Shown piece after piece: positions 46,575 through 56,376 of a DNA stretch of 64,000 nt. Made by a program: the position numbers and the translations under genes. The notes beneath the pieces were generated by a model, which searched no databases, had not been told where the DNA came from, and worked only from the letters and a program-made list of their open reading frames with translations. Where the stretch lies: contig NZ_MIET01000023.1 of the NCBI RefSeq assembly GCF_003590335.1, forward strand, positions 62,001 through 126,000. The letters are read 5' to 3'. The stretch comes from Pseudoalteromonas sp. MSK9-3. Its GTDB lineage: Bacteria > Pseudomonadota > Gammaproteobacteria > Enterobacterales > Alteromonadaceae. The number at the start of each line of letters is the position of its first letter. Position 1 is the stretch's first letter.

Positions 46575-47746
46575 CCAGCTTCGCTCAGCTCAAGCTGACT
46601 TTAACGCCTCGTCAATCTGATGCGTTATTCGATGTGCCTTTATTCTACTGTATGCTGTGTTTGATTGGCGTCGGCTTTGTTATGGTAACGAGTGCGTCTA
46701 TGCCAGTTGCTGAGCGGTTATTTAACAACCCTTACCATATTAGTATCCGCCATGGCATGTTCTTAGGGATGGGGCTCTTTTTGTTTTGGGCCAGCACAAG
46801 TGCGCCTATGGCATGGTGGAAACGATGTAACCCTTATTTACTGTTACTTGGCTTTGGGCTACTCATTTTAGTGCTACTGGTTGGTCGTGAAGTTAATGGC
46901 TCAAAACGTTGGATCCCTGTTGGTCCAGTTGGCGTGCAAGCGGCTGAGCTAGCGAAGTTATTCTTTTTCAGTTATATCGCTGGTTATTTGGTGCGTAAAA
47001 AAGAAGAAGTACAAGAGAACCTAAAGGGGTTTGCAAAACCGATTGCGGTGTTTGCTGTTTATGCTTTCCTTATCTTAATGCAGCCCGATTTAGGCACTGT
47101 GGTGGTGATGTTTGTGACCACTGTGGGTTTACTTTTTCTGGCGGGCGCTAAATTATGGCAGTTTTTTGCCTTGATCCTAACGGGTATTTTTTTAGTGGTG
47201 TTACTTATTATTTTTGAGCCATATCGTATGGCGCGCGTTGTGGGGTTTTTAGAACCATGGGATGACCCTTTTGGCAAGGGCTACCAATTAGTTCAGTCAC
47301 TTATGGCTTATGGGCAAGGTGGTTGGTTTGGACAAGGTCTAGGCAACAGCGTACAGAAATTACAGTATCTGCCAGAAGCCCATAATGATTTTATTTTTGC
47401 GGTAATAGCTGAAGAACTCGGCTTTATCGGAGTGGTCAGTATTATTCTGCTATTAGGGTGCCTAGTGTTTAGAGCGCTTCTTATTGGTCAAAAAGCGCTG
47501 AAGCACGGTAAAGAATACGAAGGTTACTTTGCCCTTGCGATAGGGATATGGTTTGCTTTTCAAACCATGGTAAATATTGGTGCGAGTGCCGGAATACTGC
47601 CGACGAAAGGGTTAACATTGCCATTTGTATCTTATGGGGGTTCCAGTTTGTTAGTGATGATTGTTGCTGCTGGTGTGTTGCAGCGAGTTGACTTTGAAAC
47701 AAAGATGTCGACTAAACAAGCAACGTCGCGAGGTGGGAAGCGATGA
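46571..47746 (+). CDS. ftsW: Septal peptidoglycan polymerase FtsW
   Basis: SEDS glycosyltransferase of the division site (391 aa, about ten membrane segments) that polymerises lipid II together with FtsI. Family motifs: MLCLIGVGFVMVTSASMP, NGSKRWI, QPDLGTVVV, the loop QGGWFGQGLGNSVQKLQYLPEAHNDFIFAVIAEELGF region, and PFVSYGGSSL. The start is a GTG overlapping the murD stop, with GGAG 8 bases upstream. Confidence 0.97.
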   Translation: MTSFAQLKLTLTPRQSDALFDVPLFYCMLCLIGVGFVMVTSASMPVAERLFNNPYHISIRHGMFLGMGLFLFWASTSAPMAWWKRCNPYLLLLGFGLLILVLLVGREVNGSKRWIPVGPVGVQAAELAKLFFFSYIAGYLVRKKEEVQENLKGFAKPIAVFAVYAFLILMQPDLGTVVVMFVTTVGLLFLAGAKLWQFFALILTGIFLVVLLIIFEPYRMARVVGFLEPWDDPFGKGYQLVQSLMAYGQGGWFGQGLGNSVQKLQYLPEAHNDFIFAVIAEELGFIGVVSIILLLGCLVFRALLIGQKALKHGKEYEGYFALAIGIWFAFQTMVNIGASAGILPTKGLTLPFVSYGGSSLLVMIVAAGVLQRVDFETKMSTKQATSRGGKR

Positions 47747-48807
47747 ACAAACGTTTATTAGTCGTTGCAGGGGGAACTGGGGGGCATATATTTCCCGGGA
47801 TCGCCGTTGCAAATGATCTTAAATCACAAGGTTGGGATGTATCATGGATAGGAACGCCCGATCGTATGGAGTCTGAGGTCGTACCAAAGCACAATATCGA
47901 TATTGACTTTATTCATGTTCAAGGTGTGCGTGGTAATGGCATAAAAAGGTTAATTACAGCCCCAGTGACGGTGTTAAAGGCCATACTTGCAGCAAGAAAA
48001 ATTATAAAACGCCGCAAGCCCAATGTAATTTTGGCGATGGGCGGCTATGTTACAGGGCCGGTAGGTATTGCAGCTAAGTTGTCGTCTGTTCCTTTGGTGA
48101 TCCACGAACAAAATGCAGTGGCAGGTATGAGTAATCGTTTATTGGCGAAAGTAGCCAATGCGGTATTGGGCGCTTTTCCAAGCGCTTTTTCTGATAAACG
48201 TTTCCAGGTTGTTGGTAATCCGGTACGTGAATCGGTTGCCCTCTTACAGCCTAAGCAGACAAAGCAAACGATCAACTGCTTAATTGTTGGTGGCTCGTTA
48301 GGTGCAAAAGTGTTGAACGACACACTACCAGAGGTATTCGCGAAGTTGCAAAGCGACGTTGAAGTGCCCTTGGCTGTGAGGCATCAAAGCGGAAAAGGTC
48401 AAAGTGAACACTTGGATAAGCGTTATCTCGATTTGGGTGTACAGGCCTCTGTTAGCGACTTTATTAATGACATGGATAAAGCATATGCGTGGGCTGATAT
48501 CGTGATTTGCCGTTCTGGTGCACTTACGGTGAGTGAAATTGCTGCTGCGGGGAAAATGGCCTTGTTTGTGCCTTATCCGCATGCTGTTGATGATCATCAA
48601 ACTGCGAATGCTGATTATTTAGTAAAAGATAAAGCAGCATTGATCATGCCGCAATCCCAATTTGAATTAGACGCCATTGTCGACTTATTACGGCCATTTA
48701 TGTTGCAGCCGGAGCTTATCACTGAGATAGCAGTGAAAGCCAAAAGTTTAGCCAGATTAGATGCAACACGTTCAGTTGCCCAAGTATGTGCACAGATAAG
48801 CCGATAG
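47743..48807 (+). CDS. murG: UDP-GlcNAc:lipid I transferase MurG
   Basis: Membrane-associated GT28 glycosyltransferase (354 aa) that makes lipid II on the cytoplasmic face. G-loop GGTGGHIFPGIAVA at residues 10-23, donor-site ICRSGALTVSEIAAAG and the VPYPHAVDDHQTANA motif are all present. Overlaps ftsW by 4 bases. Confidence 0.98.
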   Translation: MNKRLLVVAGGTGGHIFPGIAVANDLKSQGWDVSWIGTPDRMESEVVPKHNIDIDFIHVQGVRGNGIKRLITAPVTVLKAILAARKIIKRRKPNVILAMGGYVTGPVGIAAKLSSVPLVIHEQNAVAGMSNRLLAKVANAVLGAFPSAFSDKRFQVVGNPVRESVALLQPKQTKQTINCLIVGGSLGAKVLNDTLPEVFAKLQSDVEVPLAVRHQSGKGQSEHLDKRYLDLGVQASVSDFINDMDKAYAWADIVICRSGALTVSEIAAAGKMALFVPYPHAVDDHQTANADYLVKDKAALIMPQSQFELDAIVDLLRPFMLQPELITEIAVKAKSLARLDATRSVAQVCAQISR

Positions 48808-48823
48808 TGTATTGAATAAATAA

Positions 48824-50278
48824 ATGATTAAAGAGTGTGTAGTGAAAGAATCAAGTAAACGCCGAGCGATGAGAAGAATTAACACCATTCACTTTATTGG
48901 TATTGGTGGTGCTGGTATGGGTGGAATTGCTGAAGTACTTGCGTTTGAAGGCTATCGAATTACCGGTTCAGACATTGCCAATAATGCGATGACAGAGCGA
49001 CTCATAAAGGCGGGTGCCGAAGTATTTATTGGACATCATGAAAGTAATGTAAAAGATGCTGATGTGGTAGTTGTATCAACGGCAATTGATGAAACTAATC
49101 CAGAGATCATTGCTGCTAAGGCGGCAAGAACTCCAGTTGTTAGGCGTGCTGAAATGCTTGCTGAGCTAATGCGTTTTCGCCATGGTATTGCTGTGGCAGG
49201 TACACATGGTAAAACCACGACCACGAGCTTAATTGCCAGTATTTTTGCACAAGCTCAATTAGATCCGACTTTTGTGATTGGTGGCTTATTAAATAGTGCC
49301 GGTACCAACGCTAAGTTGGGGAAAAGTGATGTACTGATCGCTGAGGCAGATGAAAGTGATGCATCATTCTTACATTTACAGCCCATGGTGTCAGTAATTA
49401 CGAATGTTGAAGCGGATCATATGGATACTTACGGTGGTGATTTTGAAAAGTTAAAAGACACGTATGTTGAGTTTGTTCATAATCTGCCTTTTCATGGTTT
49501 AGCTGTTGTGTGTATAGACTCACCTGTCGCACTTGAGTTAATTCCGCGCTTTGCTCGTCCTACGATCACCTATGGAGAGGCCGCTGCGGCTGATTATAAA
49601 ATGGTGAATTTTACTCAGTCAGTGAATAGCAGCAAGTTCTCTGTGACCACCAAACAAGGTGAATGTATTGACGTGGAGTTAAACATGCCTGGTAGGCATA
49701 ACGCACTCAATGCTACCGCTGCGATTGCGGTTGCCAAAGATCATGATATTGAAAACCACTTTATTTTAAAGGCTTTGGCTGAATTTGAAGGAATTGGACG
49801 TCGTTTTCAACACTATGGCGAATTTGAAAATGAATGTGGTGCGGTGATGTTAGTCGATGATTACGGGCATCATCCATCAGAGGTTCAAGTGACCATTGAA
49901 GCTGCGAGAGCTGGTTGGCAAGATAAGCGCTTAGTGATGATTTATCAGCCGCATAGATTCACTCGTACCCGAGACTTATATGAAGACTTTGTGAAAGTGT
50001 TAGCTGAAGTTGATCAGTTAATCTTATTAGATGTATATAGTGCGGGTGAAAGTCCCATTGTTGGCGCGGATAGTAAAAGCTTGTGCCGCAGCTTGCGCCA
50101 AAGAGGGATAGAGCCCATTCATGTTGCAAACCAAGATGAGTTATTTGGTATTTTGGCCGATACGCTGGCAGATAATGATTTAGTGATCACCCAGGGTGCG
50201 GGAAATATAGGTCAAATAGTGAAAAAAATAGCGGCGACAAATATGTCGATTAATACGTTAAAGCAAGGTGATGCATGA
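48824..50278 (+). CDS. murC: UDP-MurNAc:L-alanine ligase MurC
   Basis: Adds the first stem-peptide residue (484 aa). N-terminal [20 protein letters not shown] loop [16 protein letters not shown] and DYGHHPSEV in the C-terminal domain. The ATG at 48824 has no clear ribosome site; a GTG at 48842 and an ATG at 48869 (MRRINTIHF) are alternatives. I kept the first because E. coli MurC also has about 15 residues before MRR. Overlaps ddlB by 4 bases. Confidence 0.97.
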   Translation: MIKECVVKESSKRRAMRRINTIHFIGIGGAGMGGIAEVLAFEGYRITGSDIANNAMTERLIKAGAEVFIGHHESNVKDADVVVVSTAIDETNPEIIAAKAARTPVVRRAEMLAELMRFRHGIAVAGTHGKTTTTSLIASIFAQAQLDPTFVIGGLLNSAGTNAKLGKSDVLIAEADESDASFLHLQPMVSVITNVEADHMDTYGGDFEKLKDTYVEFVHNLPFHGLAVVCIDSPVALELIPRFARPTITYGEAAAADYKMVNFTQSVNSSKFSVTTKQGECIDVELNMPGRHNALNATAAIAVAKDHDIENHFILKALAEFEGIGRRFQHYGEFENECGAVMLVDDYGHHPSEVQVTIEAARAGWQDKRLVMIYQPHRFTRTRDLYEDFVKVLAEVDQLILLDVYSAGESPIVGADSKSLCRSLRQRGIEPIHVANQDELFGILADTLADNDLVITQGAGNIGQIVKKIAATNMSINTLKQGDA

Positions 50279-51183
50279 AGCAGTTTGGTAAAGTCGCCGT
50301 TTTGTTAGGCGGAAACTCTGCAGAGCGTGAAGTGTCATTAAAATCTGGTGCAGCAGTGCTTAATGGATTGATCAAGGCCGGCATAGATGCTTTTGCTTTT
50401 GACCCTGCGCAGCGCAATATCCTTGAGCTTAATACGCTTAATGTCGACCGGGTGTTTATTGCGCTACACGGCCGAGGTGGTGAAGATGGTACGATTCAAG
50501 GGGCACTTGAGTTTATGTCATTACCTTATACTGGCAGTCAGGTTTTGGGCAGTGCGCTGGCTATGGATAAAATTCGCAGTAAGCACTTATTTCGCGCAGC
50601 GCAGCTGAGTACCGCAGCGTATACGGTTGCGAATGCAAAAGAGGGCTTTGATGCCGCAGCAATCATTGCCGATTTTGGTAAAGTCATGGTTAAACCAAGC
50701 CATGAAGGCTCAAGTATTGGTATGGCGCAAGCCAGTACGGCACAAGAGTTAACTGATGCACTTACCGCAGCATTTGCATTTGATGATGAAGTACTCATTG
50801 AGCAATGGGTCACTGGTCGGGAATTTACTGTGGCTATGCTCGCAGACAAGGCTTTACCTGTGATAGAGATGAAAACGCCGCGTGGTTTTTATGATTATGA
50901 AGCGAAATATCAGGTTAATAGCACAGAATATTATTGCCCGGCAGAGATAAGTGAAGCACATACAGCACAGCTACAGATCATGGCGAAACATGCGTTTGAA
51001 CTGGTTGGTGCTACAGGCTGGGGTCGAGTTGATGCGATGCAAGATGAGCATGGCCAATTTTATTTACTTGAAGTGAATACGGTTCCGGGCATGACCGAAA
51101 AGTCTTTGGTGCCAATGGCAGCCAAGGCACAAGGTGTGAGTTTTGAGCAATTAGTTGTTCGCATTTTGGAGCAAACGCTTTAA
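50275..51183 (+). CDS. ddlB: D-alanine:D-alanine ligase, DdlB type
   Basis: ATP-grasp enzyme (302 aa) that makes the D-Ala-D-Ala dipeptide used by MurF. N-terminal [32 protein letters not shown] and [13 protein letters not shown] motifs, and the C-terminal metal-binding [17 protein letters not shown]. The dcw location and the length mark it as DdlB rather than the longer DdlA. Confidence 0.97.
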   Translation: MKQFGKVAVLLGGNSAEREVSLKSGAAVLNGLIKAGIDAFAFDPAQRNILELNTLNVDRVFIALHGRGGEDGTIQGALEFMSLPYTGSQVLGSALAMDKIRSKHLFRAAQLSTAAYTVANAKEGFDAAAIIADFGKVMVKPSHEGSSIGMAQASTAQELTDALTAAFAFDDEVLIEQWVTGREFTVAMLADKALPVIEMKTPRGFYDYEAKYQVNSTEYYCPAEISEAHTAQLQIMAKHAFELVGATGWGRVDAMQDEHGQFYLLEVNTVPGMTEKSLVPMAAKAQGVSFEQLVVRILEQTL

Positions 51184-51184
51184 G

Positions 51185-51964
51185 ATGCGTGCGCTTTTTG
51201 AAAAAGTCCAAATACTAAATAAAAGATGCAATTGGTCTTTTATATTTGGTGTTGGTTTTTTCATTGCTGTCATTATATCACTGACAAAGAGCACATTTTG
51301 GGTCAGTGATTGGCTAGTAGAGCACCAAGATGCTCAGTTAAAAAAGTTAACCGTATTAGGTCAACCTTATTACAGTAGTGAGCAAGAAATTATATCTGCC
51401 ATTAAACGAGTTGATTTAAGTAGTTATTTTGAACTGGATGTAAAAGCGGTTCAGCAGTCGGTTATGTCACTGCCTTGGGTTGCGAGTGTATCGGTGCGTA
51501 AGCAGTGGCCAGATCAACTGCATGTATATGTGGTTGAACACCAACCCGTGGCAATATGGAATAGCGACTTATTATTGAATGAAGAAGGTGAGGTTTTTCA
51601 AGCGCCAAATGAAAGTTTAACCAATAAATTGCCGCAATTATATGGCCCTGAAGGCAGTGAAACAGAGGCATGGCAAACTTTTTTGCAGTTGAAGGCCATG
51701 CTGGAAGTTAATCAATTTCATTTAGTCAGCTTGGCTTTATCAGAGCGATTTGCATGGCAGTTGTGGTTAGACAATGGCATGCGCTTAAATTTAGGGCGCG
51801 AAGAAAAAGCAAAGCGAGTACAGCGTTTTATTGATGTATATCCGCAAATGCAAAGGCCGGAAGGTGCGTTAATTGACGCGATAGATTTACGCTACGACAC
51901 AGGGCTTGCGGTGAGCTGGAAGTATCCGCAAGTTGAAGCACAACAAAATAAGAGTAAAGCATGA
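51185..51964 (+). CDS. ftsQ: Cell division protein FtsQ
   Basis: Bitopic membrane protein (259 aa) of the FtsQLB complex linking early and late divisome parts. Cytoplasmic N-terminus, one membrane helix (about 18-36, FIFGVGFFIAVIISLTKST), then the POTRA domain (KLTVLGQPYYSSEQEI, about 55-123) and beta domain. I chose the ATG at 51185 directly after the ddlB stop, with a distant GGAG 13 bases upstream; a TTG at 51155 is less likely. Overlaps ftsA by 4 bases. Confidence 0.95.
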   Translation: MRALFEKVQILNKRCNWSFIFGVGFFIAVIISLTKSTFWVSDWLVEHQDAQLKKLTVLGQPYYSSEQEIISAIKRVDLSSYFELDVKAVQQSVMSLPWVASVSVRKQWPDQLHVYVVEHQPVAIWNSDLLLNEEGEVFQAPNESLTNKLPQLYGPEGSETEAWQTFLQLKAMLEVNQFHLVSLALSERFAWQLWLDNGMRLNLGREEKAKRVQRFIDVYPQMQRPEGALIDAIDLRYDTGLAVSWKYPQVEAQQNKSKA

Positions 51965-53193
51965 CGAAGTCAGCAGAAAGAAACTTAGTGATAGGGCTCG
52001 ATGTTGGTACCTCTAAAGTGGTAGCAACTGTGGGTGAGATCACCGCAGATAATCAGCTTAGTATTGTGGGTGTCGGTAACCAAGTCTCTCACGGTATGGA
52101 CAAAGGTGGCGTGAATGATTTGAACTTGGTTTCTGAGTCAATTCGTCGTGCAATTGATGAAGCTGAATTGATGGCAGATTGCCGTATTAGTTCAGTTTAT
52201 CTTGGTATCTCGGGTAAACACATTCAATGCCAAAACGAAAGTGGCGTAGTTGCTATTAATAACTCAGAAGTCACAGATGACGACATAGCCAATGTGATCC
52301 ATATTGCACGCTCTGTGCCGATTTCTGCTGAGCGTAAAATGCTGCATTCATTGCCACAAGAATATAGCATTGATATGCAAGAAGGAATAAAAAACCCGTT
52401 GGGTATGAGCGGTGTGCGAATGGAAGCAAAAGCACATATCATCACGTGCTCAAATGATATGGCAAAAAATATCGAAAAATGCGTTGAGCGATGTGGTCTT
52501 AATGTAGATCAGTTGACGTTCAGTGCCTTGGCATCTTGCTATTCAGTGTTGACAGAAGATGAAAAAGAATTAGGGGTTGCCGTTGTTGATATTGGCGGCG
52601 GCACCATGGATATCGCCATTTATTTAAATGGTGCTTTGCGCCATTCTGCAGTGATCCCCGTTGCAGGCAACCAAGTGACAGGTGATATTGCAAAAATATT
52701 CCGTACGCCGATATCTCACGCTGAGTCATTAAAAGTGCAATATGCCTGCGCAAGTAGCCAAATGGCCAGTAGTGAAGAAACCATTGAAGTGCCAAGTGTG
52801 GGTGGTCGACCGGCGAGGCTAATGTCACGCCATACTCTCTCTGAGGTTGTTGAACCACGGTATAGAGAATTACTTGAATTGACGTTGGAAGAAATACGTC
52901 GCTCAGGGTTTGAAGATCAAATCGCCGCTGGACTGGTTATAACCGGAGGGAGTGGTAAAATGGCCGGCGCATTAGAAGTGGCCGAAGATATTTGCCAAAT
53001 GCCAGTGAGAGTGGGAAAACCCATCGGAATTACTGGATTAACAGATTATGTGAACGATCCTGCATACGCAACCGCAGTAGGTTTGTTACAATATGGCCGT
53101 ACTCTGCAGTCGATGAATGCACAGAAGTCGAAATCAGAGTCGGAAGGAAATTGGTGGAACCGCGTTACAAAATGGTTCCAAGGCGAGTTTTAA
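51961..53193 (+). CDS. ftsA: Cell division protein FtsA
   Basis: Actin-like ATPase (410 aa) that tethers FtsZ to the membrane. Phosphate-binding motif GLDVGTSKVVATVGEI at about 12-27, the 1C subdomain, VVDIGGGTMDIAIY and the ITGGSGKMAG motif. The C-terminal amphipathic membrane-targeting helix NWWNRVTKWFQGEF is intact. Gap of 21 bases to ftsZ. Confidence 0.98.
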   Translation: MTKSAERNLVIGLDVGTSKVVATVGEITADNQLSIVGVGNQVSHGMDKGGVNDLNLVSESIRRAIDEAELMADCRISSVYLGISGKHIQCQNESGVVAINNSEVTDDDIANVIHIARSVPISAERKMLHSLPQEYSIDMQEGIKNPLGMSGVRMEAKAHIITCSNDMAKNIEKCVERCGLNVDQLTFSALASCYSVLTEDEKELGVAVVDIGGGTMDIAIYLNGALRHSAVIPVAGNQVTGDIAKIFRTPISHAESLKVQYACASSQMASSEETIEVPSVGGRPARLMSRHTLSEVVEPRYRELLELTLEEIRRSGFEDQIAAGLVITGGSGKMAGALEVAEDICQMPVRVGKPIGITGLTDYVNDPAYATAVGLLQYGRTLQSMNAQKSKSESEGNWWNRVTKWFQGEF

Positions 53194-53214
53194 GCTCAAG
53201 TCGGAGAGTGAAAG

Positions 53215-54447
53215 ATGTTTGATATAATGGAACAACACAGCGAAGAAGCTGTTATTAAAGTTATTGGTGTAGGTGGCGGTGGTGGTAATGCCGTTGAGCA
53301 CATGGTTAAACAAGAGATCGAAGGTGTGCGATTTGTTGCTGCGAATACGGATGCACAAGCATTACGTAAATCATCTGCAGATATTACAGTGCAGCTTGGT
53401 ACACAGATCACTTCTGGTTTAGGTGCAGGTGCGAACCCTGAAGTGGGTCGTAAATCTGCTGAAGAAGACATCGAAACGATTAAAACAGCATTAGAAGGTG
53501 CTGATATGATCTTTATTGCTGCTGGTATGGGCGGTGGTACAGGTACAGGTGCAGCACCTGTTGTTGCTCGCGTAGCCAAAGAGCTTGGTATTTTAACGGT
53601 TGCGGTAGTGACTCGACCTTTTGATCTTGAAGGCAAAAAGCGTATGGCTGCTGCGGATCAAGGTATTGGTGAATTGTCAGAAATTGTAGATTCACTCATT
53701 ACAATTCCAAACAATAAATTACTGAAAGTATTAGGTAAAGGCACTACATTACTAGATGCCTTTGCAAAGGCAAATGACGTACTTTACGGTGCGGTGCAAG
53801 GTATTGCTGAATTAATAACGCGTTCAGGATTGATCAATGTGGATTTCGCCGACGTAAGAACAGTTATGTCAGCAATGGGTACCGCAATGATGGGAACAGC
53901 TTCTGCGTCTGGTCCAGATCGTGCTCAAGAAGCCGCTGAAGCAGCTATTTCAAGCCCATTATTAGAAGATGTTGATTTAACAGGTGCAAAAGGTATCTTG
54001 GTTAATATCACAGCGGGTATGGATATCACTATAGAAGAATTTGAGATTGTCGGTAATCATGTAAAGGCTTTGGCATCAGAAAACGCAACGGTTGTTGTGG
54101 GTGCTGTCATTGATCCTGAAATGAGCGACGAACTACGAGTGACTGTGGTTGCGACAGGTCTGGGTGGTGAGCGCAGACCTCAGTTTGGTATTGTAGATAA
54201 TGGCTTTAAAAAAGCTGCGGGTGGCGACACAGCAAGTACTGCAACCAGTCAATCTGCAGGGATGTTTGTACCGAGCTTTACACAGTCAGACGCGGCACAA
54301 GAAACGGCACCGAGTACTGTAAGTACAGCACAAACGAGCAATGTGCCTGCGCCAGAAAGTCAAGCTACAGCGAAACCTGCTGAGCAGGACAAAGAGAAAG
54401 GGGATTACTTTGACATCCCTGCATTTTTACGCAAACAGTCAGACTAA
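53215..54447 (+). CDS. ftsZ: Cell division GTPase FtsZ
   Basis: Tubulin-like GTPase that forms the Z-ring (410 aa). Tubulin signature [13 protein letters not shown] near residue 106, the N-terminal [14 protein letters not shown] loop and the T7 loop [12 protein letters not shown] Ser/Thr/Ala/Pro-rich linker (about 320-395) precedes the C-terminal partner-binding peptide [16 protein letters not shown] ribosome site before the ATG. Confidence 0.99.
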   Translation: MFDIMEQHSEEAVIKVIGVGGGGGNAVEHMVKQEIEGVRFVAANTDAQALRKSSADITVQLGTQITSGLGAGANPEVGRKSAEEDIETIKTALEGADMIFIAAGMGGGTGTGAAPVVARVAKELGILTVAVVTRPFDLEGKKRMAAADQGIGELSEIVDSLITIPNNKLLKVLGKGTTLLDAFAKANDVLYGAVQGIAELITRSGLINVDFADVRTVMSAMGTAMMGTASASGPDRAQEAAEAAISSPLLEDVDLTGAKGILVNITAGMDITIEEFEIVGNHVKALASENATVVVGAVIDPEMSDELRVTVVATGLGGERRPQFGIVDNGFKKAAGGDTASTATSQSAGMFVPSFTQSDAAQETAPSTVSTAQTSNVPAPESQATAKPAEQDKEKGDYFDIPAFLRKQSD

Positions 54448-54467
54448 ACTGGCTGTTAATTAAACAA

Positions 54468-54496
54468 TTGGCAGGTGGTCGTATCTGTGATACAAT
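54468..54496 (+). promoter_or_regulatory. Putative lpxC promoter
   Basis: TTGGCA (54468-54473), 17-base spacer, TACAAT (54491-54496), giving a start near 54503 and a 30-base leader. With 5/6 matches in each box and ideal spacing it suggests that lpxC is transcribed on its own as well as from the dcw operon. Confidence 0.7.
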
Positions 54497-54531
54497 CCTC
54501 CGTCTAAGTGTAATTTGAAGTAGGCGAAGCT

Positions 54532-55443
54532 ATGATTAAACAACGTACAATTGCTGAAGTTGTTAAAGCAACAGGTGTCGGGCTTCACAAGGGTGAAAAA
54601 GTTACGATCACTCTCCGACCCGCGAGCGAAAATACCGGAGTGGTATTTCGCCGCGTTGATCTTGACCCTGTGGTGGATTTTGAAACCACACCTGATGCTG
54701 TTGGTGATACGCAATTATGTACGTGTTTAACAAACAAAGACGGAATTCGTCTTTCGACTACTGAGCATTTGATCGCGGCTGTTGCTGCACTGGGTATTGA
54801 TAACCTAGTGGTAGAGTTAGACAGTGCTGAAGTGCCGATAATGGACGGGAGTGCATTACCGTTTATTTATTTATTGCAAAAAGGCGGCATTAAAGAGCAA
54901 AACGTCGCGAAGCGTTTTATTCGTATCAAAGAAAAGGTCCGTGTGGAAGACGGTGATAAGTGGGCTGAGATCACCCCTTATGATGGTTTCCATATTGACT
55001 TTGAAATTGCGTTTGACCACCCAGCAATTAATGACAGTCGTCAGCGTATAGGCCTTGATATTACAGCGCAAAGTTTTACTGAAGAAATTAGTAGAGCACG
55101 CACCTTTGGGTTTATGAAAGACATCGAATACATGCATGCCAATAATCTAGCGCTGGGCGGTAGTATGGATAACGCGGTTGTATTGGATGAATATAAAGTA
55201 TTAAATCCAAACGGGCTGCGCTATTCAGATGAATTTGTGAAGCATAAAATACTCGATTGTGTTGGTGATATGTTTATGGCTGGCCATAACATTTTAGGTA
55301 AAATCACTTGCTACAAGTCAGGTCATGGCCTTAATAATAAGCTGTTACGTGAGATTATGGCATCAGAAACCGCGTGGGAATGGGCTACCTTTGAAGAGCC
55401 TATTAGCATGCCAGCACCTGGTATGGAAGTGACCACTGCATGA
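54532..55443 (+). CDS. lpxC: UDP-3-O-acyl-GlcNAc deacetylase LpxC
   Basis: Zinc metalloenzyme catalysing the committed step of lipid A synthesis (303 aa). Zinc-site histidines are in [10 protein letters not shown] and [10 protein letters not shown], with the distal aspartate in the same CVGD segment; the N-terminal GLHKGEKV is diagnostic. It ends the dcw cluster, which couples LPS to peptidoglycan synthesis. In E. coli LpxC is degraded through FtsH and a C-terminal tag; the tail here, [16 protein letters not shown], is non-polar and Ala-ended as in that system. Confidence 0.98.
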   Translation: MIKQRTIAEVVKATGVGLHKGEKVTITLRPASENTGVVFRRVDLDPVVDFETTPDAVGDTQLCTCLTNKDGIRLSTTEHLIAAVAALGIDNLVVELDSAEVPIMDGSALPFIYLLQKGGIKEQNVAKRFIRIKEKVRVEDGDKWAEITPYDGFHIDFEIAFDHPAINDSRQRIGLDITAQSFTEEISRARTFGFMKDIEYMHANNLALGGSMDNAVVLDEYKVLNPNGLRYSDEFVKHKILDCVGDMFMAGHNILGKITCYKSGHGLNNKLLREIMASETAWEWATFEEPISMPAPGMEVTTA

Positions 55444-55462
55444 ACGGAAAAAAATTCTAAAA

Positions 55463-55489
55463 AATGACGCGATAGCGTCATTTTTTTTG
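55463..55489. terminator. Bidirectional terminator between lpxC and dciA
   Basis: AATGACGC, GATA loop, GCGTCATT, with a run of T on the plus side and a run of A before it that becomes T on the minus side. The dciA stop codon is inside the stem (55478-55480). Confidence 0.93.
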
Positions 55490-55972
55490 CTTATTTTTCT
55501 GCGCGTGTTGAGCGAGTTTTAATAATTTAGCTTGTAGGCTGGGTGGGGCATTCCCTGCGATTTCAGTTAGCTGCTGTGCTGTTTGTGCGCTCATAACTCG
55601 ACCCTCGCTCTGTTTTTCAGGGCGAATTTGGTCATCTCGTTTAGGCGTTAATCGTTGCTGTGCTTCGGGGTTTGTGACGACTTTTACTTGTGCGCACTCT
55701 ATCATTCCAGCAGCTCTGAATTGAGATAAAATCTCCATTTTTAAGAAGTTTAAACGAGTAGCAAGGGTGGCTGATGCGGCTTCAATGACCAATGTTCCTT
55801 CTCGATAGTTACCAACACGGCACTTCTTAATTAAAACTGGGCCTACGGCACTCTCTAAACAGCTTTGCCACTGCGCCATCGCTTGCGACTTTTCTGTATA
55901 ACTGACCATTTTGTTAGACCACTTTCCCATTAACTCATTGAGTTGCTTAGGAGCATACCGATTCTTTGCCAT
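55478..55972 (-). CDS. dciA: DciA-type helicase operator (DUF721)
   Basis: A DUF721 protein (164 aa). DciA loads the replicative helicase DnaB in bacteria that lack DnaC/DnaI-type loaders, which is the ancestral state in most gammaproteobacteria. The N-terminal DUF721 domain (about 30-110) contains VGNYREGTLVIEAASATLATRL; the remainder is a polar, Gln/Lys-rich extension. The position between lpxC and secA is conserved. Name is supported by domain and context; loading activity is inferred. Confidence 0.88.
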   Translation of the reverse strand: MAKNRYAPKQLNELMGKWSNKMVSYTEKSQAMAQWQSCLESAVGPVLIKKCRVGNYREGTLVIEAASATLATRLNFLKMEILSQFRAAGMIECAQVKVVTNPEAQQRLTPKRDDQIRPEKQSEGRVMSAQTAQQLTEIAGNAPPSLQAKLLKLAQHAQKNKQKK

Positions 55973-56376
55973 TGTTATTTTTCAAAGTCTACGAAACACA
56001 TCTCCTAGTATAGCGGTGCCGGAAAATGAACAACAGTTAAATAAAAGCAGGAAGCTTGATTTATCGCTAAATATCACCATATCTAAGGTTAATCTCGATT
56101 ATGTTTCAATTTGTTGCTACATTGGGTATTTGTTGCTAATAGAAATAGCAGCATTGGTTTACGTAAAGCCGCTTTTTATCAGGAAAACCTCGCTGTTTTG
56201 ACTTCAATGGTTTGCAGCTACGTAGAGTCTGGTATGATAGGGGTAATAAATTGAATTTGGCATACAGCAAACGCAATTAAGCATTTGTCGCCGACAGGAA
56301 GCAGTGCGGCCTCAGTACCCAATGACGTATACGCATAGGTAAGGTCTGCCATCAATAGAGTGAAAACGGTTTTAAC
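55973..56376. other. Noncoding region between dciA and secA
   Basis: The minus-strand promoter of dciA probably uses TATACT at 56007-56012. The plus-strand secA promoter is listed separately. I looked for a SecM-like arrest peptide before secA and saw no export signal or arrest-like frame. The leader of secA is about 130 bases. Confidence 0.55.
56211..56238 (+). promoter_or_regulatory. Putative secA promoter
   Basis: TTTGCA (56211-56216), 16-base spacer, TATGAT (56233-56238); the -10 has a GG just before. Start would be near 56245. Confidence 0.55.

Noticed and set aside
55911..56201. 96-codon plus-strand frame between dciA and secA
   Set aside because: The first third is antisense to dciA, no ribosome site, low-complexity hydrophobic C-terminus without a signal peptide or SecM-like arrest sequence.
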